Shown in pieces: positions 16,522 to 24,723 of a stretch of 59,413 nt of DNA (position 1 is the first letter of the stretch; every line of letters starts with the position of its first letter). The DNA comes from Eubacteriales bacterium (GTDB lineage: Bacteria > Bacillota > Clostridia > Lachnospirales > Lachnospiraceae). A model generated the notes under the pieces. That model was not told where the DNA came from and searched no databases. It saw only the letters and a program-made list of their open reading frames with translations. The DNA is taken from assembly GCA_030524585.1 (NCBI GenBank), contig JAUNGJ010000010.1:1-59413 (forward strand), read 5' to 3'. The position numbers were made by a program, and so were the translations under genes.

Positions 16522-17565
16522 ATGGAAAAAGAAAAGAAGAGTGCGGTGAAGAGAATTGGAGTTCTCACTTCCGGCGGTGATGCGCCGGGTATGAATGCAG
16601 CAGTCCGGGCAGTTGTGCGTACAGCATTGTATCTGGGTATTGAGGTGGTTGGAATCCGCCGTGGATGGCAGGGGCTGATTAACGGTGATATGTTCCGTAT
16701 GACAGCTGCCGATGTGTCCAGAATCATCAATAAAGGCGGTACGATACTGTATACGGCCCGCAGCCAGGAGTTCCGGACAAAAGAGGGACGTCAGAAGGCA
16801 TATAATAACTGCCGTCTGTTCGGTCTGGACGGTATTGTGGCAATTGGCGGTGACGGTACATTTGCCGGTGCATTGGCACTGTCCAGTGAATATCCTATCT
16901 CTGTTGTGGGAATTCCGGGAACTATTGATAATGATATCGGATGCAGCCATTACAGCATTGGCTATGATACAGCAGCAAACACTGCAATTGAGGCGATCGA
17001 TAAGATTCGCGATACGATGCAGTCTCATGAGAGATGTTCCGTTATTGAGGTTATGGGACACCGGGCAGGTAATCTGGCCCTGTATGTAGGCATTGCTACC
17101 GGAGCAACAGCGGTTCTGGTTCCGGAAGAGCCGTGGGATTTTGAAAAAGATGTGGCTGAGAAGATTCGCGGCGCAAGGCTTGCAGGACGTACTCACTTTA
17201 TGGTTATTGTGGCTGAAGGAGCGAAGCGTAAATTAGACGGCAGTCTGGACAATGAAGAGGTTGGCAATGGATCCGCAGGCCATCAGGTTGCGGATATGAT
17301 CCGCACAGAGCTGGGATTGGATCCGCGAGTTACAGTTCTTGGACATCTTCAGAGAGGCGGAGCACCGTCCGCGCGTGACCGTGTGACAGCTACACGTATG
17401 GGATATACGGCTGTTATGACGCTGGCAGCAGGTAAGACAAATCGCGTAATCGTTCGCCAGAATGGTGAGCTTATGGATATTGATATGGTAGAAGGCCTGA
17501 AGCTGAAGAACAGGTTAAGTGATGAAGAGAAGGAAGTTGTAAAAGCAATGACCGTCTCATTCTAA
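16522..17565 (+). CDS. pfkA: ATP-dependent 6-phosphofructokinase
   Basis: 347 residues. Phosphorylates fructose 6-phosphate with ATP in glycolysis. Motifs: LTSGGDAPGMNAAVRA (ATP loop), GGDGTFAGA (the Gly in GGDGT marks ATP rather than pyrophosphate use), catalytic GTIDNDI, MGHRAGNLA, and HLQRGGAPSARDR. The length is somewhat above the 320 of short bacterial PFKs. Own promoter and terminator, so monocistronic. Confidence 0.95.
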   Translation: MEKEKKSAVKRIGVLTSGGDAPGMNAAVRAVVRTALYLGIEVVGIRRGWQGLINGDMFRMTAADVSRIINKGGTILYTARSQEFRTKEGRQKAYNNCRLFGLDGIVAIGGDGTFAGALALSSEYPISVVGIPGTIDNDIGCSHYSIGYDTAANTAIEAIDKIRDTMQSHERCSVIEVMGHRAGNLALYVGIATGATAVLVPEEPWDFEKDVAEKIRGARLAGRTHFMVIVAEGAKRKLDGSLDNEEVGNGSAGHQVADMIRTELGLDPRVTVLGHLQRGGAPSARDRVTATRMGYTAVMTLAAGKTNRVIVRQNGELMDIDMVEGLKLKNRLSDEEKEVVKAMTVSF

Positions 17566-17576
17566 ATGAAGAAGAT

Positions 17577-17607
17577 AAAAGGGCATTCCTGAGGGGATGC
17601 CCTTTTT
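17577..17607. terminator. Bidirectional terminator after pfkA
   Basis: AAAAGGGCAT and ATGCCCTTTT form a 10-bp stem with a 10-base loop, T5 on the right. It also lies at the end of the convergent ABC-like gene. Confidence 0.88.
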
Positions 17608-17612
17608 ATGCC

Positions 17613-19082
17613 TTAGTATGCGAGAAGACGTTTGAGTTCCCGGACTTCTTCGTTTTCTTTAAATACATATATTTTGTCACAAACGCCGCTTAATTCATCC
17701 AGATCGTAGGAAAGAATGCAGATTCCACGGCCATGACGCTTGAGAGAATTAATGATGTTATAAAAATCAATGGAGGATGCAGTGTCCAGAGTCGCCGTGG
17801 GCGTATTAAAGAAATAAAGGACAGATCCTGCATTCAGTGCTTTTGAAATGGCAATTTTCTGCTGTGTACCGGAGCTCAGATGTCTGGTATCTGAATGGAA
17901 AGAAATATTCTGCATATTCAAAAGCGTTACATATTCATAAGAAAGGGCGGCCATTTTCGATGGGGAAAGAAATCCCTTATTTGAAACTGGCCTGTAATTT
18001 GACAAAAAGATGTTATTCTTTACATCCAGACTTTTTACCAGATTATGCGAAGGCTCGCTGCTAAGATATGATATGTTTTTCTGTATGAAAGAATAGTTTT
18101 TGGGTACGGAAACAGGACAACCCTTGATGAACAGTTTTCCGGTAGGCGAAGGGATATTTCCTGACAGCATGTTAAAAATATGCTCCGTATAGGGGATTGA
18201 ATTTCCGGTTATTCCTACTACTTCGGATTCTCTTATGGAGAAATCAAACATATGGACAGAGGAAGAACTGGGCGACAGGTTGTGGGCGCTGAGCAATACT
18301 TCTCCGGGGTTCATGCTGATATACGGATATTTGTTCTGGTTATATTGCTTTTGAATAAGTGATTCCGTATATTGTGACGCAGAAACAGGATGGCTTGCTT
18401 CGGCGGTGGTTTCGTATGCCGGAGGCATGGAGTAATAGTAATCGGATTCGATTGTTAATGAATTGAGATGCTGTGCCAGGCAGATTACGGTTATATTTTC
18501 TGCTGTTATTTTCTTCAAAAAATTTCTCAGGCTGATCAATTCGGCGCGTGAGCAATATGCAATTAGTCCATCCAAAATCAGTAATCTGCAATCGCTTAGC
18601 AGTGCCCGGACAAAGGAAATGAGATGCTGCTGGTAAAACCCCAGAGACCCCGCCCGAACCGTTAAATCGAAAGACAGATCATATTTTTCCATGATGGTAT
18701 GGATTGCGGCAACGGCCTTCTTAGGATTGCGGAATATATAGGAACCGAATTTCTTCTCTGATCCCAGAATTAGGTTCTCTATAACGGAGAGTTCTGGAAT
18801 GATCTGCGGCTGGTAAGTAAAATAGTAAATTCCATTTTTGCGCGCCTGGGTTTCGCTGCAGAAATGCACGGACTCAGAATTGTATATCACTTTTCCGGAA
18901 TCCGGCTGTGTGATACCGCATATGCTTTTCATCAACAGTGTTTTACCGGACATATTATTGCCCAGAATCGTAAATATACTGTTTCTGGGAACATGTAAAT
19001 TAATATTCTTTAAATAAAATCCTTCGTTTGTAGAAATGCACAGATTCTTTAATTCCAGTATATTATCTTTGGCTTGCATCAT
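17613..19082 (-). CDS. Degenerate RbsA-like double ABC ATPase, probably not hydrolytic
   Basis: 489 residues with the two-cassette layout of sugar importers (RbsA/MglA). Cassette 1 keeps Walker A (GNNMSGKT, 41-48), but its signature is eroded (LGFYQQ near 147) and Walker B reads LLILDGLIA, with Gly172 where the catalytic Glu should be. Cassette 2 has no Walker A lysine (GITGNSIPYTEHIF), Walker B is LYFFNTPTA without Asp or Glu, yet the signature LSSGTQQK is kept. So one nucleotide site could still bind ATP (Walker A of cassette 1 with the signature of cassette 2) but hydrolysis looks lost. No permease or binding protein is on this strand. It follows a DeoR regulator by 15 bases, and both are divergent from a sugar ABC operon with an intact ATPase. 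A regulatory or sensory role is my inference; a decaying gene is the alternative, but the frame is fully open. Confidence 0.8.
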   Translation of the reverse strand: MMQAKDNILELKNLCISTNEGFYLKNINLHVPRNSIFTILGNNMSGKTLLMKSICGITQPDSGKVIYNSESVHFCSETQARKNGIYYFTYQPQIIPELSVIENLILGSEKKFGSYIFRNPKKAVAAIHTIMEKYDLSFDLTVRAGSLGFYQQHLISFVRALLSDCRLLILDGLIAYCSRAELISLRNFLKKITAENITVICLAQHLNSLTIESDYYYSMPPAYETTAEASHPVSASQYTESLIQKQYNQNKYPYISMNPGEVLLSAHNLSPSSSSVHMFDFSIRESEVVGITGNSIPYTEHIFNMLSGNIPSPTGKLFIKGCPVSVPKNYSFIQKNISYLSSEPSHNLVKSLDVKNNIFLSNYRPVSNKGFLSPSKMAALSYEYVTLLNMQNISFHSDTRHLSSGTQQKIAISKALNAGSVLYFFNTPTATLDTASSIDFYNIINSLKRHGRGICILSYDLDELSGVCDKIYVFKENEEVRELKRLLAY

Positions 19083-19097
19083 TCATACAACTCCTTA

Positions 19098-19871
19098 TCA
19101 AATATTATAGGCAGAAATCAGCTTAATATTATTGCTATAAAAATGATTTTTATATTTATTTGGAATCTGAGTGTCGGTTATATAGGTATCAAAGGATTGG
19201 AGTGTTCCGAATCGGTGTAGTGCGATTTTGTCAAAGGTACTGCTGGAAACCAGTACAACCGGCTGGGTGGTAATTTGGGAAATAGTCTTTAACAAGTCTA
19301 TATCAAATAATTCATTTGTGGTAATTCCGGCGTGGATATCGATGGCATCGACACTGAAGAATGCTTTGCTTACGTAAATGCGGGATAATTGATGTAAGCA
19401 GTTAGAGCCGCAGGAATATAAAAATCCGTCGCTGTCGGAACGTACATCGCCTCCGAGCAGGTATACATTTGATGCAAACTTTTGCAAATGAGGGATCGCA
19501 TTTATGTTTGTGGTAACGATGGAAAGGTCTTTTTTTGCATGTAAATGGGTTGCCAAAGCATAACAAAGGATTCCGGAGCCGATGAAGATACTGTCTCCAT
19601 TCTCAATCAGATCAGAGGCGGCAAGGGCGATGCTGACTTCGTTGTGAGAGAAAGAGTCGTCTTCGCTGATAGAAGCTGGGAGTGGAGCGTCAGTATTCAG
19701 GACAGCTCCGCCGTGAACCTTTTTTAAAAAACCTTCTTTTTCCAACTGATCAAAATATTTTCGGATGGTAACTTCGCTTACCTCAAGATAATTGCTCAAG
19801 GTTGAGGTGTCGATAGATTTTTTGTCCAGAAGAATATCTTTGATTAATGTGATTCTTTGTGCTGGTAACAT
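19098..19871 (-). CDS. DeoR/GlpR-family transcriptional regulator
   Basis: 257 residues, family length. Helix-turn-helix near residues 17-45 (SIDTSTLSNYLEVSEVTIRK, followed by a conserved KVHGGAVL turn), then the DeoR effector domain (SIFIGSGILCYALATHL, TTNINAI, LLGGDVRS, FFSVDAIDIHAGITT, VVLVSSS). These proteins sense phosphorylated sugars and usually repress. It lies divergent from the glycyl-radical operon, and the motif CTTTCGTTT occurs on both sides of the shared region. No clear Shine-Dalgarno precedes the ATG; a TATAAA-like box lies so close that the mRNA leader may be very short. Confidence 0.9.
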   Translation of the reverse strand: MLPAQRITLIKDILLDKKSIDTSTLSNYLEVSEVTIRKYFDQLEKEGFLKKVHGGAVLNTDAPLPASISEDDSFSHNEVSIALAASDLIENGDSIFIGSGILCYALATHLHAKKDLSIVTTNINAIPHLQKFASNVYLLGGDVRSDSDGFLYSCGSNCLHQLSRIYVSKAFFSVDAIDIHAGITTNELFDIDLLKTISQITTQPVVLVSSSTFDKIALHRFGTLQSFDTYITDTQIPNKYKNHFYSNNIKLISAYNI

Positions 19872-19905
19872 GAGTTTATTTTATATCGTTTGTTTTGATA
19901 TAATC

Positions 19906-19925
19906 CTTTCGTTTTATTTCTCTTT
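19906..19925 (-). promoter_or_regulatory. Candidate DeoR site near its own promoter
   Basis: CTTTCGTTTTATTTCTCTTT on the plus strand repeats the CTTTCGTTT core found as three tandem copies at 20141-20170. It lies 35-55 bases upstream of the regulator start, suited to autoregulation. The rest of the 320-base intergenic region (19872-20191) is AT-rich with no gene. Confidence 0.45.
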
Positions 19926-20103
19926 TATTTTAAGATTCTTCTGCTGTAAAGTCAAATATTATCACATTTTTTTAGATTGAAATCAAATAAAAGTGAACAG
20001 AATTTCTGTTTCGTAATTAAAAATAAGTAATTGAAACATTAGGAAAATCAATAAATAGTAAAAATGCATAAAAATAGACATATAAAATTGTCTATTTCAC
20101 TAA

Positions 20104-20132
20104 TTTACACCAAAATATTAGTGGTATATAAT
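20104..20132 (+). promoter_or_regulatory. Sigma-A promoter of the glycyl-radical operon
   Basis: TTTACA (20104-20109), exactly 17 bases, TATAAT (20127-20132). Predicted start near 20139, immediately before the tandem operator repeats. Confidence 0.82.
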
Positions 20133-20140
20133 ACTCAATA

Positions 20141-20170
20141 ACGAAAGCAAACGAAAGTAAACGAAATTAT
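20141..20170. repeat. Three tandem 10-bp operator repeats
   Basis: ACGAAAGCAA, ACGAAAGTAA and ACGAAATTAT follow each other with a period of one DNA turn. Read on the other strand the core is CTTTCG, like the repeated sites of DeoR-family regulators such as AgaR. Position +3 to +32 relative to the predicted start fits repression by the adjacent DeoR protein. Confidence 0.7.
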
Positions 20171-20191
20171 AAAAAATAGAATGGTGAAAAA

Positions 20192-21091
20192 ATGAAAGAG
20201 ATGAGAGGAAACATATTTAATGTGCAAAAGTACAGTGTACATGATGGAAAAGGCATTCGTACCATCGTATTTTTTAAGGGCTGTCCCCTCAGATGTGAGT
20301 GGTGTTCCAATCCGGAAAGTCAGAATATATATCCGGAAATTATGTTTACAGACACCTCCTGCTGCCAGTGCGGCAGCTGCTACCGAGTATGCGAAACAGG
20401 CGCAATTCGTACAGACTCAGTCAAATGGTTGAAGAATAAATGTACGTTGTGTAAAAAATGTGTGGAAGTCTGTCCGACAGAAGCAAGGACGGTTGCCGGA
20501 ACTTATATGACAGTGGATGAGGTGAGGGAACAGGTAATGCAGGACAGTGTTTTTTACCGCACCTCAGGGGGTGGCGTCACGTTTTCAGGAGGAGAGCCGT
20601 TAATGCAGAGTGAGTTTGCTGCAGAATTGGCGCGGAGTCTTAAAAAAGATTATGTGCGGCTGGCGATTGAAACAACGGGATATGCGCCCTGGGAACGGGC
20701 CGAGAAGGTGTTTTTGCTCATGGACGAAATCTTATATGACATTAAGCATATGAACAGTGAGATACATAAACAACTGACAGGGGTAGGGAATGAAATCATT
20801 CTTGCCAATGCCAGAAAGGCTGCAGGGCTTGGAAAGAATTTCATTGTGAGAGTGCCTGTAATTGGAGGTAAGAACAGCGATAGGGAAAGTATATATCGGA
20901 TTGGAGTTTTTGCAGAAAAGATCGGCGCAAAGGAAGTGCATCTGCTTCCGTATCATCGGTTTGGAGAATCGAAATACAAAAAGATCGGAAGAGAGTATAC
21001 ATGTGAAGCCTATACGCCGGATGACGGGGAGATGCAGCGCTTAAAAGCGTCCGTCGAGGAATCCGGCATTCAGTGCAGGATAGGAGGATAA
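20192..21091 (+). CDS. Glycyl-radical enzyme activase (radical SAM, PflA-like)
   Basis: 299 residues, typical for activases with an extra ferredoxin insert. The radical SAM motif is CPLRCEWC (Cys31, 35, 38). Two 4Fe-4S ferredoxin clusters follow (CCQCGSCYRVC near 53-63, then CTLCKKCVEVC). GGGVTFSGGEPL is the SAM-binding GGE region. It would use SAM to put the glycyl radical on its partner, the enzyme at 24724-27141. It is first in the operon, separated from its partner by the ABC transporter genes. Confidence 0.93.
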   Translation: MKEMRGNIFNVQKYSVHDGKGIRTIVFFKGCPLRCEWCSNPESQNIYPEIMFTDTSCCQCGSCYRVCETGAIRTDSVKWLKNKCTLCKKCVEVCPTEARTVAGTYMTVDEVREQVMQDSVFYRTSGGGVTFSGGEPLMQSEFAAELARSLKKDYVRLAIETTGYAPWERAEKVFLLMDEILYDIKHMNSEIHKQLTGVGNEIILANARKAAGLGKNFIVRVPVIGGKNSDRESIYRIGVFAEKIGAKEVHLLPYHRFGESKYKKIGREYTCEAYTPDDGEMQRLKASVEESGIQCRIGG

Positions 21092-21100
21092 ACGCAATAT

Positions 21101-22594
21101 ATGGGAGAAAAATACTATGTTGAAATGAAAAATGTAACCAAAAGTTTTGGAGGGGTACATGCGTTAAAAAATGTAAATTTTAGAATTGCAGCAGGAAAAG
21201 TAAATGTACTAATCGGAGAGAACGGAGCCGGTAAATCAACCTTGATGAAAATACTGGCGGGTGCATACCGGGAGGACAGCGGACAAATATTGATTGACGG
21301 TAAAGAAGTTCAGATATCCAGTTCCCAGGATGCACTGGAAAAAGGAATCGTAATGGTGTATCAGGAGCTGAATCTGGTTCCGGGAATGACTGTCATGGAC
21401 AATATGTATCTGGGAGTGGAGCGGTCACGCAAGGGTTTTCTGAGTAAAAAGGAGGCCAGACTTGCAACGCAGGAGCTGCTTGATATGTATAACATGGGGA
21501 TTTGTGCGGAGAATCTGATTGAAGAGCTGAATGTTGGCAAACAGCAGATGATCGAGATTATCAAGGCGGTCAGCAAGGATGCAAAGGTCATTATAATGGA
21601 TGAACCCACATCCTCTCTGAGCCAGAAGGAATGCGAAGAGCTGTTTGATATGATTAATACCCTGACACAGGATGGAGTTGCAATTGTGTACATATCCCAC
21701 CGTATGGAAGAAATCTTTCGGATAGGTGACTACATCACCGTCATGAGAGACGGGGAATACATCGGGGATTGGAAGGTGAAAGATATTGACCAGAACTTTT
21801 TGGTGCAGCAGATGGTGGGACGGGAGATATCCCAGATGTTTCCAAAGGAAATTGTGCCAATTGGTGATACCATTTTAAAAGTAGATAACATTACAAAGGA
21901 AGGATTGTTTAAGAATGTCAGTTTTGAATTGAGGAGGGGAGAAATTCTTGGTATGGCAGGATTGATCGGTGCAGGCAGAACCGAGGTTGCTTTAAGCATT
22001 TTTGGCCGTTATAAGCTTGATTCTGGAGATATTTATCTGGATGGGACGAAGGTATTGATAGAGAATCCTCAGAGAGCGATTGCACAGCGTATTGCTTATG
22101 TTCCGGAAGACCGAAAAGGAAAGGGATTAGATCTGAATAGCCGGATCCGGGATAATATTTCCATTTCAAATATGGATCGCATTGGACAGGGGGGGATTGT
22201 GAACACAGACAGGGAGAATAAGCTGGTCGAGGAAATGATAGAGATTCTGCGTATAAAAACGCCGTCTCCGATGCAGCTTGCAGGAAATTTAAGCGGCGGC
22301 AACCAGCAGAAGGTTGTACTGGCGAAATGGATATCCAGAGATATTGATGTGCTGATACTAGATGAGCCGACGAGGGGCGTTGATGTTGGCGCGAAAGAAG
22401 AAATCCATAAGCTGATCGTGGAACTTGCGCGAAAAGGTATTGGCATTATCATGATATCTTCAGAGCTTCCGGAGGTTCTTGGGATGTCAGACAGAATACT
22501 GGTTATGCATGAAGGACGGGTCACCGGAATTCTGGAGGCGAAAGAAGCGACCCAGGAGGCTGTCATGGAAAGAGCGACGGCTGTGAATAAATAA
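21101..22594 (+). CDS. Sugar ABC importer, ATP-binding protein (RbsA/MglA-like)
   Basis: 497 residues with two intact cassettes. Cassette 1: Walker A GENGAGKST, signature LNVGKQQMIEI, Walker B VIIMDEPTSSL. Cassette 2: the modified Walker A of this family (GLIGAGRTE), signature LSGGNQQKV, Walker B VLILDEPTRGVD. It drives uptake through the permease encoded next. Contrast with the eroded paralogue at 17613-19082. AGGAGG at 21083-21088 precedes ATG 21101. Confidence 0.94.
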   Translation: MGEKYYVEMKNVTKSFGGVHALKNVNFRIAAGKVNVLIGENGAGKSTLMKILAGAYREDSGQILIDGKEVQISSSQDALEKGIVMVYQELNLVPGMTVMDNMYLGVERSRKGFLSKKEARLATQELLDMYNMGICAENLIEELNVGKQQMIEIIKAVSKDAKVIIMDEPTSSLSQKECEELFDMINTLTQDGVAIVYISHRMEEIFRIGDYITVMRDGEYIGDWKVKDIDQNFLVQQMVGREISQMFPKEIVPIGDTILKVDNITKEGLFKNVSFELRRGEILGMAGLIGAGRTEVALSIFGRYKLDSGDIYLDGTKVLIENPQRAIAQRIAYVPEDRKGKGLDLNSRIRDNISISNMDRIGQGGIVNTDRENKLVEEMIEILRIKTPSPMQLAGNLSGGNQQKVVLAKWISRDIDVLILDEPTRGVDVGAKEEIHKLIVELARKGIGIIMISSELPEVLGMSDRILVMHEGRVTGILEAKEATQEAVMERATAVNK

Positions 22595-22611
22595 AAGAAA
22601 GGATTGGATAT

Positions 22612-23565
22612 ATGAAAAATAATAAGACACTTATCGGAAAAATAAAAGGGTTTCCACAGCTTAGTATATGTGTGGGGTATATCGTAATGTTTGTACTGTT
22701 GACGGTGATGTCAAAGGATTTCCTGACCGCGAAGAATCTTCTGAATGTATTAAGGCAGACCTCTTCGACGATGATTGTGGCAGTAGGAATGACGCTGGTA
22801 CTGATTACAGGTGGAATTGATTTGTCTGTTGGATCTGTAGCGGCTCTGTCGGCTACGATGTCGGTTGCGTTTATGGTAAATTACCAGCTTCCGGTAGGAG
22901 TATCTCTTTTGCTGGGATTATTGATTGGAGCAGCGTGCGGATTTATTAATGGTCTGGTAATTTCAAAGCTGCAGCTGCCGGCATTTATTGTGACGCTGGC
23001 GATGATGAGTTCTGCAAGAGGATTGGCCCTAGTTTATACAAATGGTAAAACAATCGTGGGCGTGCCGGACAGCGCGATTAAATTCGGTCAGGGATACGTA
23101 TTATCAGTAATCCCGATTCCGGTAATTGTGATGGTTGTTATTTTAATCATTGCAGGTATTTTTATTACGAAAACAGTGTTCAGCAGATATATTTATGCGG
23201 TCGGTGGAAATGAAGAATGTGCGAAGTTAAGTGGCATTAATGTAAACAAAGTAAAAATAGTAGTGTATTCACTGAGCGGTTTGAGTGCGGCGATTGCAGG
23301 AATTATCCTGACAATGCGCCTGGCGTCAGGCCAGCCAACTCTGGGCGAGGGGCTTGAGATGGATGCCATTGCGGCATGTGTACTTGGCGGCACCAGCCTG
23401 AGTGGAGGGAAAGGATTTCTCTTCGGCACAATTATCGGAAGTATCTTCCTTACAACATTGAGTAATGGATTAAATCTGATGGGAGTGTCTTCATATATGC
23501 AGCAGGTGTTAAAGGGATTGATTATCATCGCAGCAGTTTGTATGTATGAGAGAAAGAAGAAATAA
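22612..23565 (+). CDS. Sugar ABC importer, permease (RbsC-like)
   Basis: 317 residues, about 8-10 membrane segments. Family marks: MTLVLITGGIDLSVGS, GFINGLVISKLQLPAFIVTLAM, and the cytoplasmic EAA-like loop YAVGGNEECAKLSGINV. Begins 17 bases after the ATPase gene. A single permease gene implies a homodimer. Confidence 0.93.
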   Translation: MKNNKTLIGKIKGFPQLSICVGYIVMFVLLTVMSKDFLTAKNLLNVLRQTSSTMIVAVGMTLVLITGGIDLSVGSVAALSATMSVAFMVNYQLPVGVSLLLGLLIGAACGFINGLVISKLQLPAFIVTLAMMSSARGLALVYTNGKTIVGVPDSAIKFGQGYVLSVIPIPVIVMVVILIIAGIFITKTVFSRYIYAVGGNEECAKLSGINVNKVKIVVYSLSGLSAAIAGIILTMRLASGQPTLGEGLEMDAIAACVLGGTSLSGGKGFLFGTIIGSIFLTTLSNGLNLMGVSSYMQQVLKGLIIIAAVCMYERKKK

Positions 23566-23594
23566 AACACAAAAGAAAGGGAAAGGTGAAAAGT

Positions 23595-24689
23595 ATGAAG
23601 AAAAAAGTGGTTAGTGCAATGCTGGTTATGACCATGGCGGTAAGCTTGCTGGCAGGCTGCGGTACGGAAGCTTCCGGTGATGATGCGGGGGCTGCTGCGG
23701 AAGAGACGAAGGAAGTAGAAGAGGTTGCGATTACGGGGGAAGAATTTGATCCGTCAGAGGTTTATGATCTGGATAATTCGGATATTAAAATCGGGCTGAC
23801 GCTTATGACTTATGATATGCAGTTTTTCCAGGACATGCTTGCGCAGGCAAAGGCGACAGCGGATGAGCTGGGTGTTGAGCTGGTTGACTATGATGGGGGT
23901 TCCGACACAACGAAGCAGGCAAATGCGGTAGATGATCTGGTTTCCCAGAATGTGGATGCATTGTTCCTGAACCCAGTGGATGGAGATGCAATCGGAGGCG
24001 CTACGCAGGAGGCGAATGGAGCTGAGATTCCGGTAATCACAGTGGATGTAAAATCTTCCACGGGAAGGGTGGAGTGCCATGTGTCTTCCGATAATAAAAT
24101 GATTGGCGAGGAAGCGGCAAAGGCAGCGGTTGAACTGCTGAAGGAAAAGAATGGAAGCGAGTCCGGGTTTATCTACATATTGGGATATGACTCCATTTCC
24201 TCTATCCGTGACAGAGCAGAAGGATTTATTGAGTATATTGAGCAGTTCCCGGATATCGAATACGTACATGAGGATCCGGATACATTAACGGCAGAGAAAG
24301 CGCTTGAAAAGATGGAAGCAGTACTCCAGACTTATAGCGAAGGAAATGTAGATGTGATTTTCGGAGCAAATGAGACTGATGCAATTGGAGTCCTTTCAGC
24401 AGCTGATGCAGCAGGAAGAAAAGATTTTAAGGTTATTGGTGTTGATGATACTCCGACTTTGAACGAGGCTCTTGCAGACGCGGACAGTATTTACTATGCA
24501 TCCGTTGTTCAGCAGCCAATGGAAATGGGTAAATACGGAATTGAACTCTGCACAATGGCAGCACAGGGAGTGGATCTTGGGGCTACATACATTTCTACAC
24601 CACTTTTGACAATCACAAAAGACACGATTGCTGATTATGAAAAAGAGATGGCAGAGAAGAGGGAAGCACTGGCAGATTACTATGATTAA
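23595..24689 (+). CDS. Sugar-binding lipoprotein (RbsB-like)
   Basis: 364 residues. Signal peptide MKKKVVSAMLVMTMAVSLLAG with lipobox LLAGC, so lipid-anchored after cleavage before Cys; an acidic Ala/Glu linker follows. The periplasmic-binding type I fold starts near DIKIGLTLMTYDMQFF, with DLVSQNVDALFLNPVDGDA, VDVKSS, GANETDAIGVLSAAD and KVIGVDDTP. ATG 23595 has AAAGG ahead; a GTG at 23586 is too close to it. It selects the substrate of the operon; sequence alone does not tell which sugar or polyol. Confidence 0.92.
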   Translation: MKKKVVSAMLVMTMAVSLLAGCGTEASGDDAGAAAEETKEVEEVAITGEEFDPSEVYDLDNSDIKIGLTLMTYDMQFFQDMLAQAKATADELGVELVDYDGGSDTTKQANAVDDLVSQNVDALFLNPVDGDAIGGATQEANGAEIPVITVDVKSSTGRVECHVSSDNKMIGEEAAKAAVELLKEKNGSESGFIYILGYDSISSIRDRAEGFIEYIEQFPDIEYVHEDPDTLTAEKALEKMEAVLQTYSEGNVDVIFGANETDAIGVLSAADAAGRKDFKVIGVDDTPTLNEALADADSIYYASVVQQPMEMGKYGIELCTMAAQGVDLGATYISTPLLTITKDTIADYEKEMAEKREALADYYD

Positions 24690-24723
24690 GTATAAGCAGA
24701 GAACGGAAATAAGGTGATAATAA

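Noticed and set aside
20192..21091. Activase belonging to pyruvate formate-lyase
   Set aside because: The partner in the operon has Cys-x-Glu rather than the Cys-Cys pair of PFL, and the activase has the extra two-cluster ferredoxin insert typical of other glycyl-radical systems.
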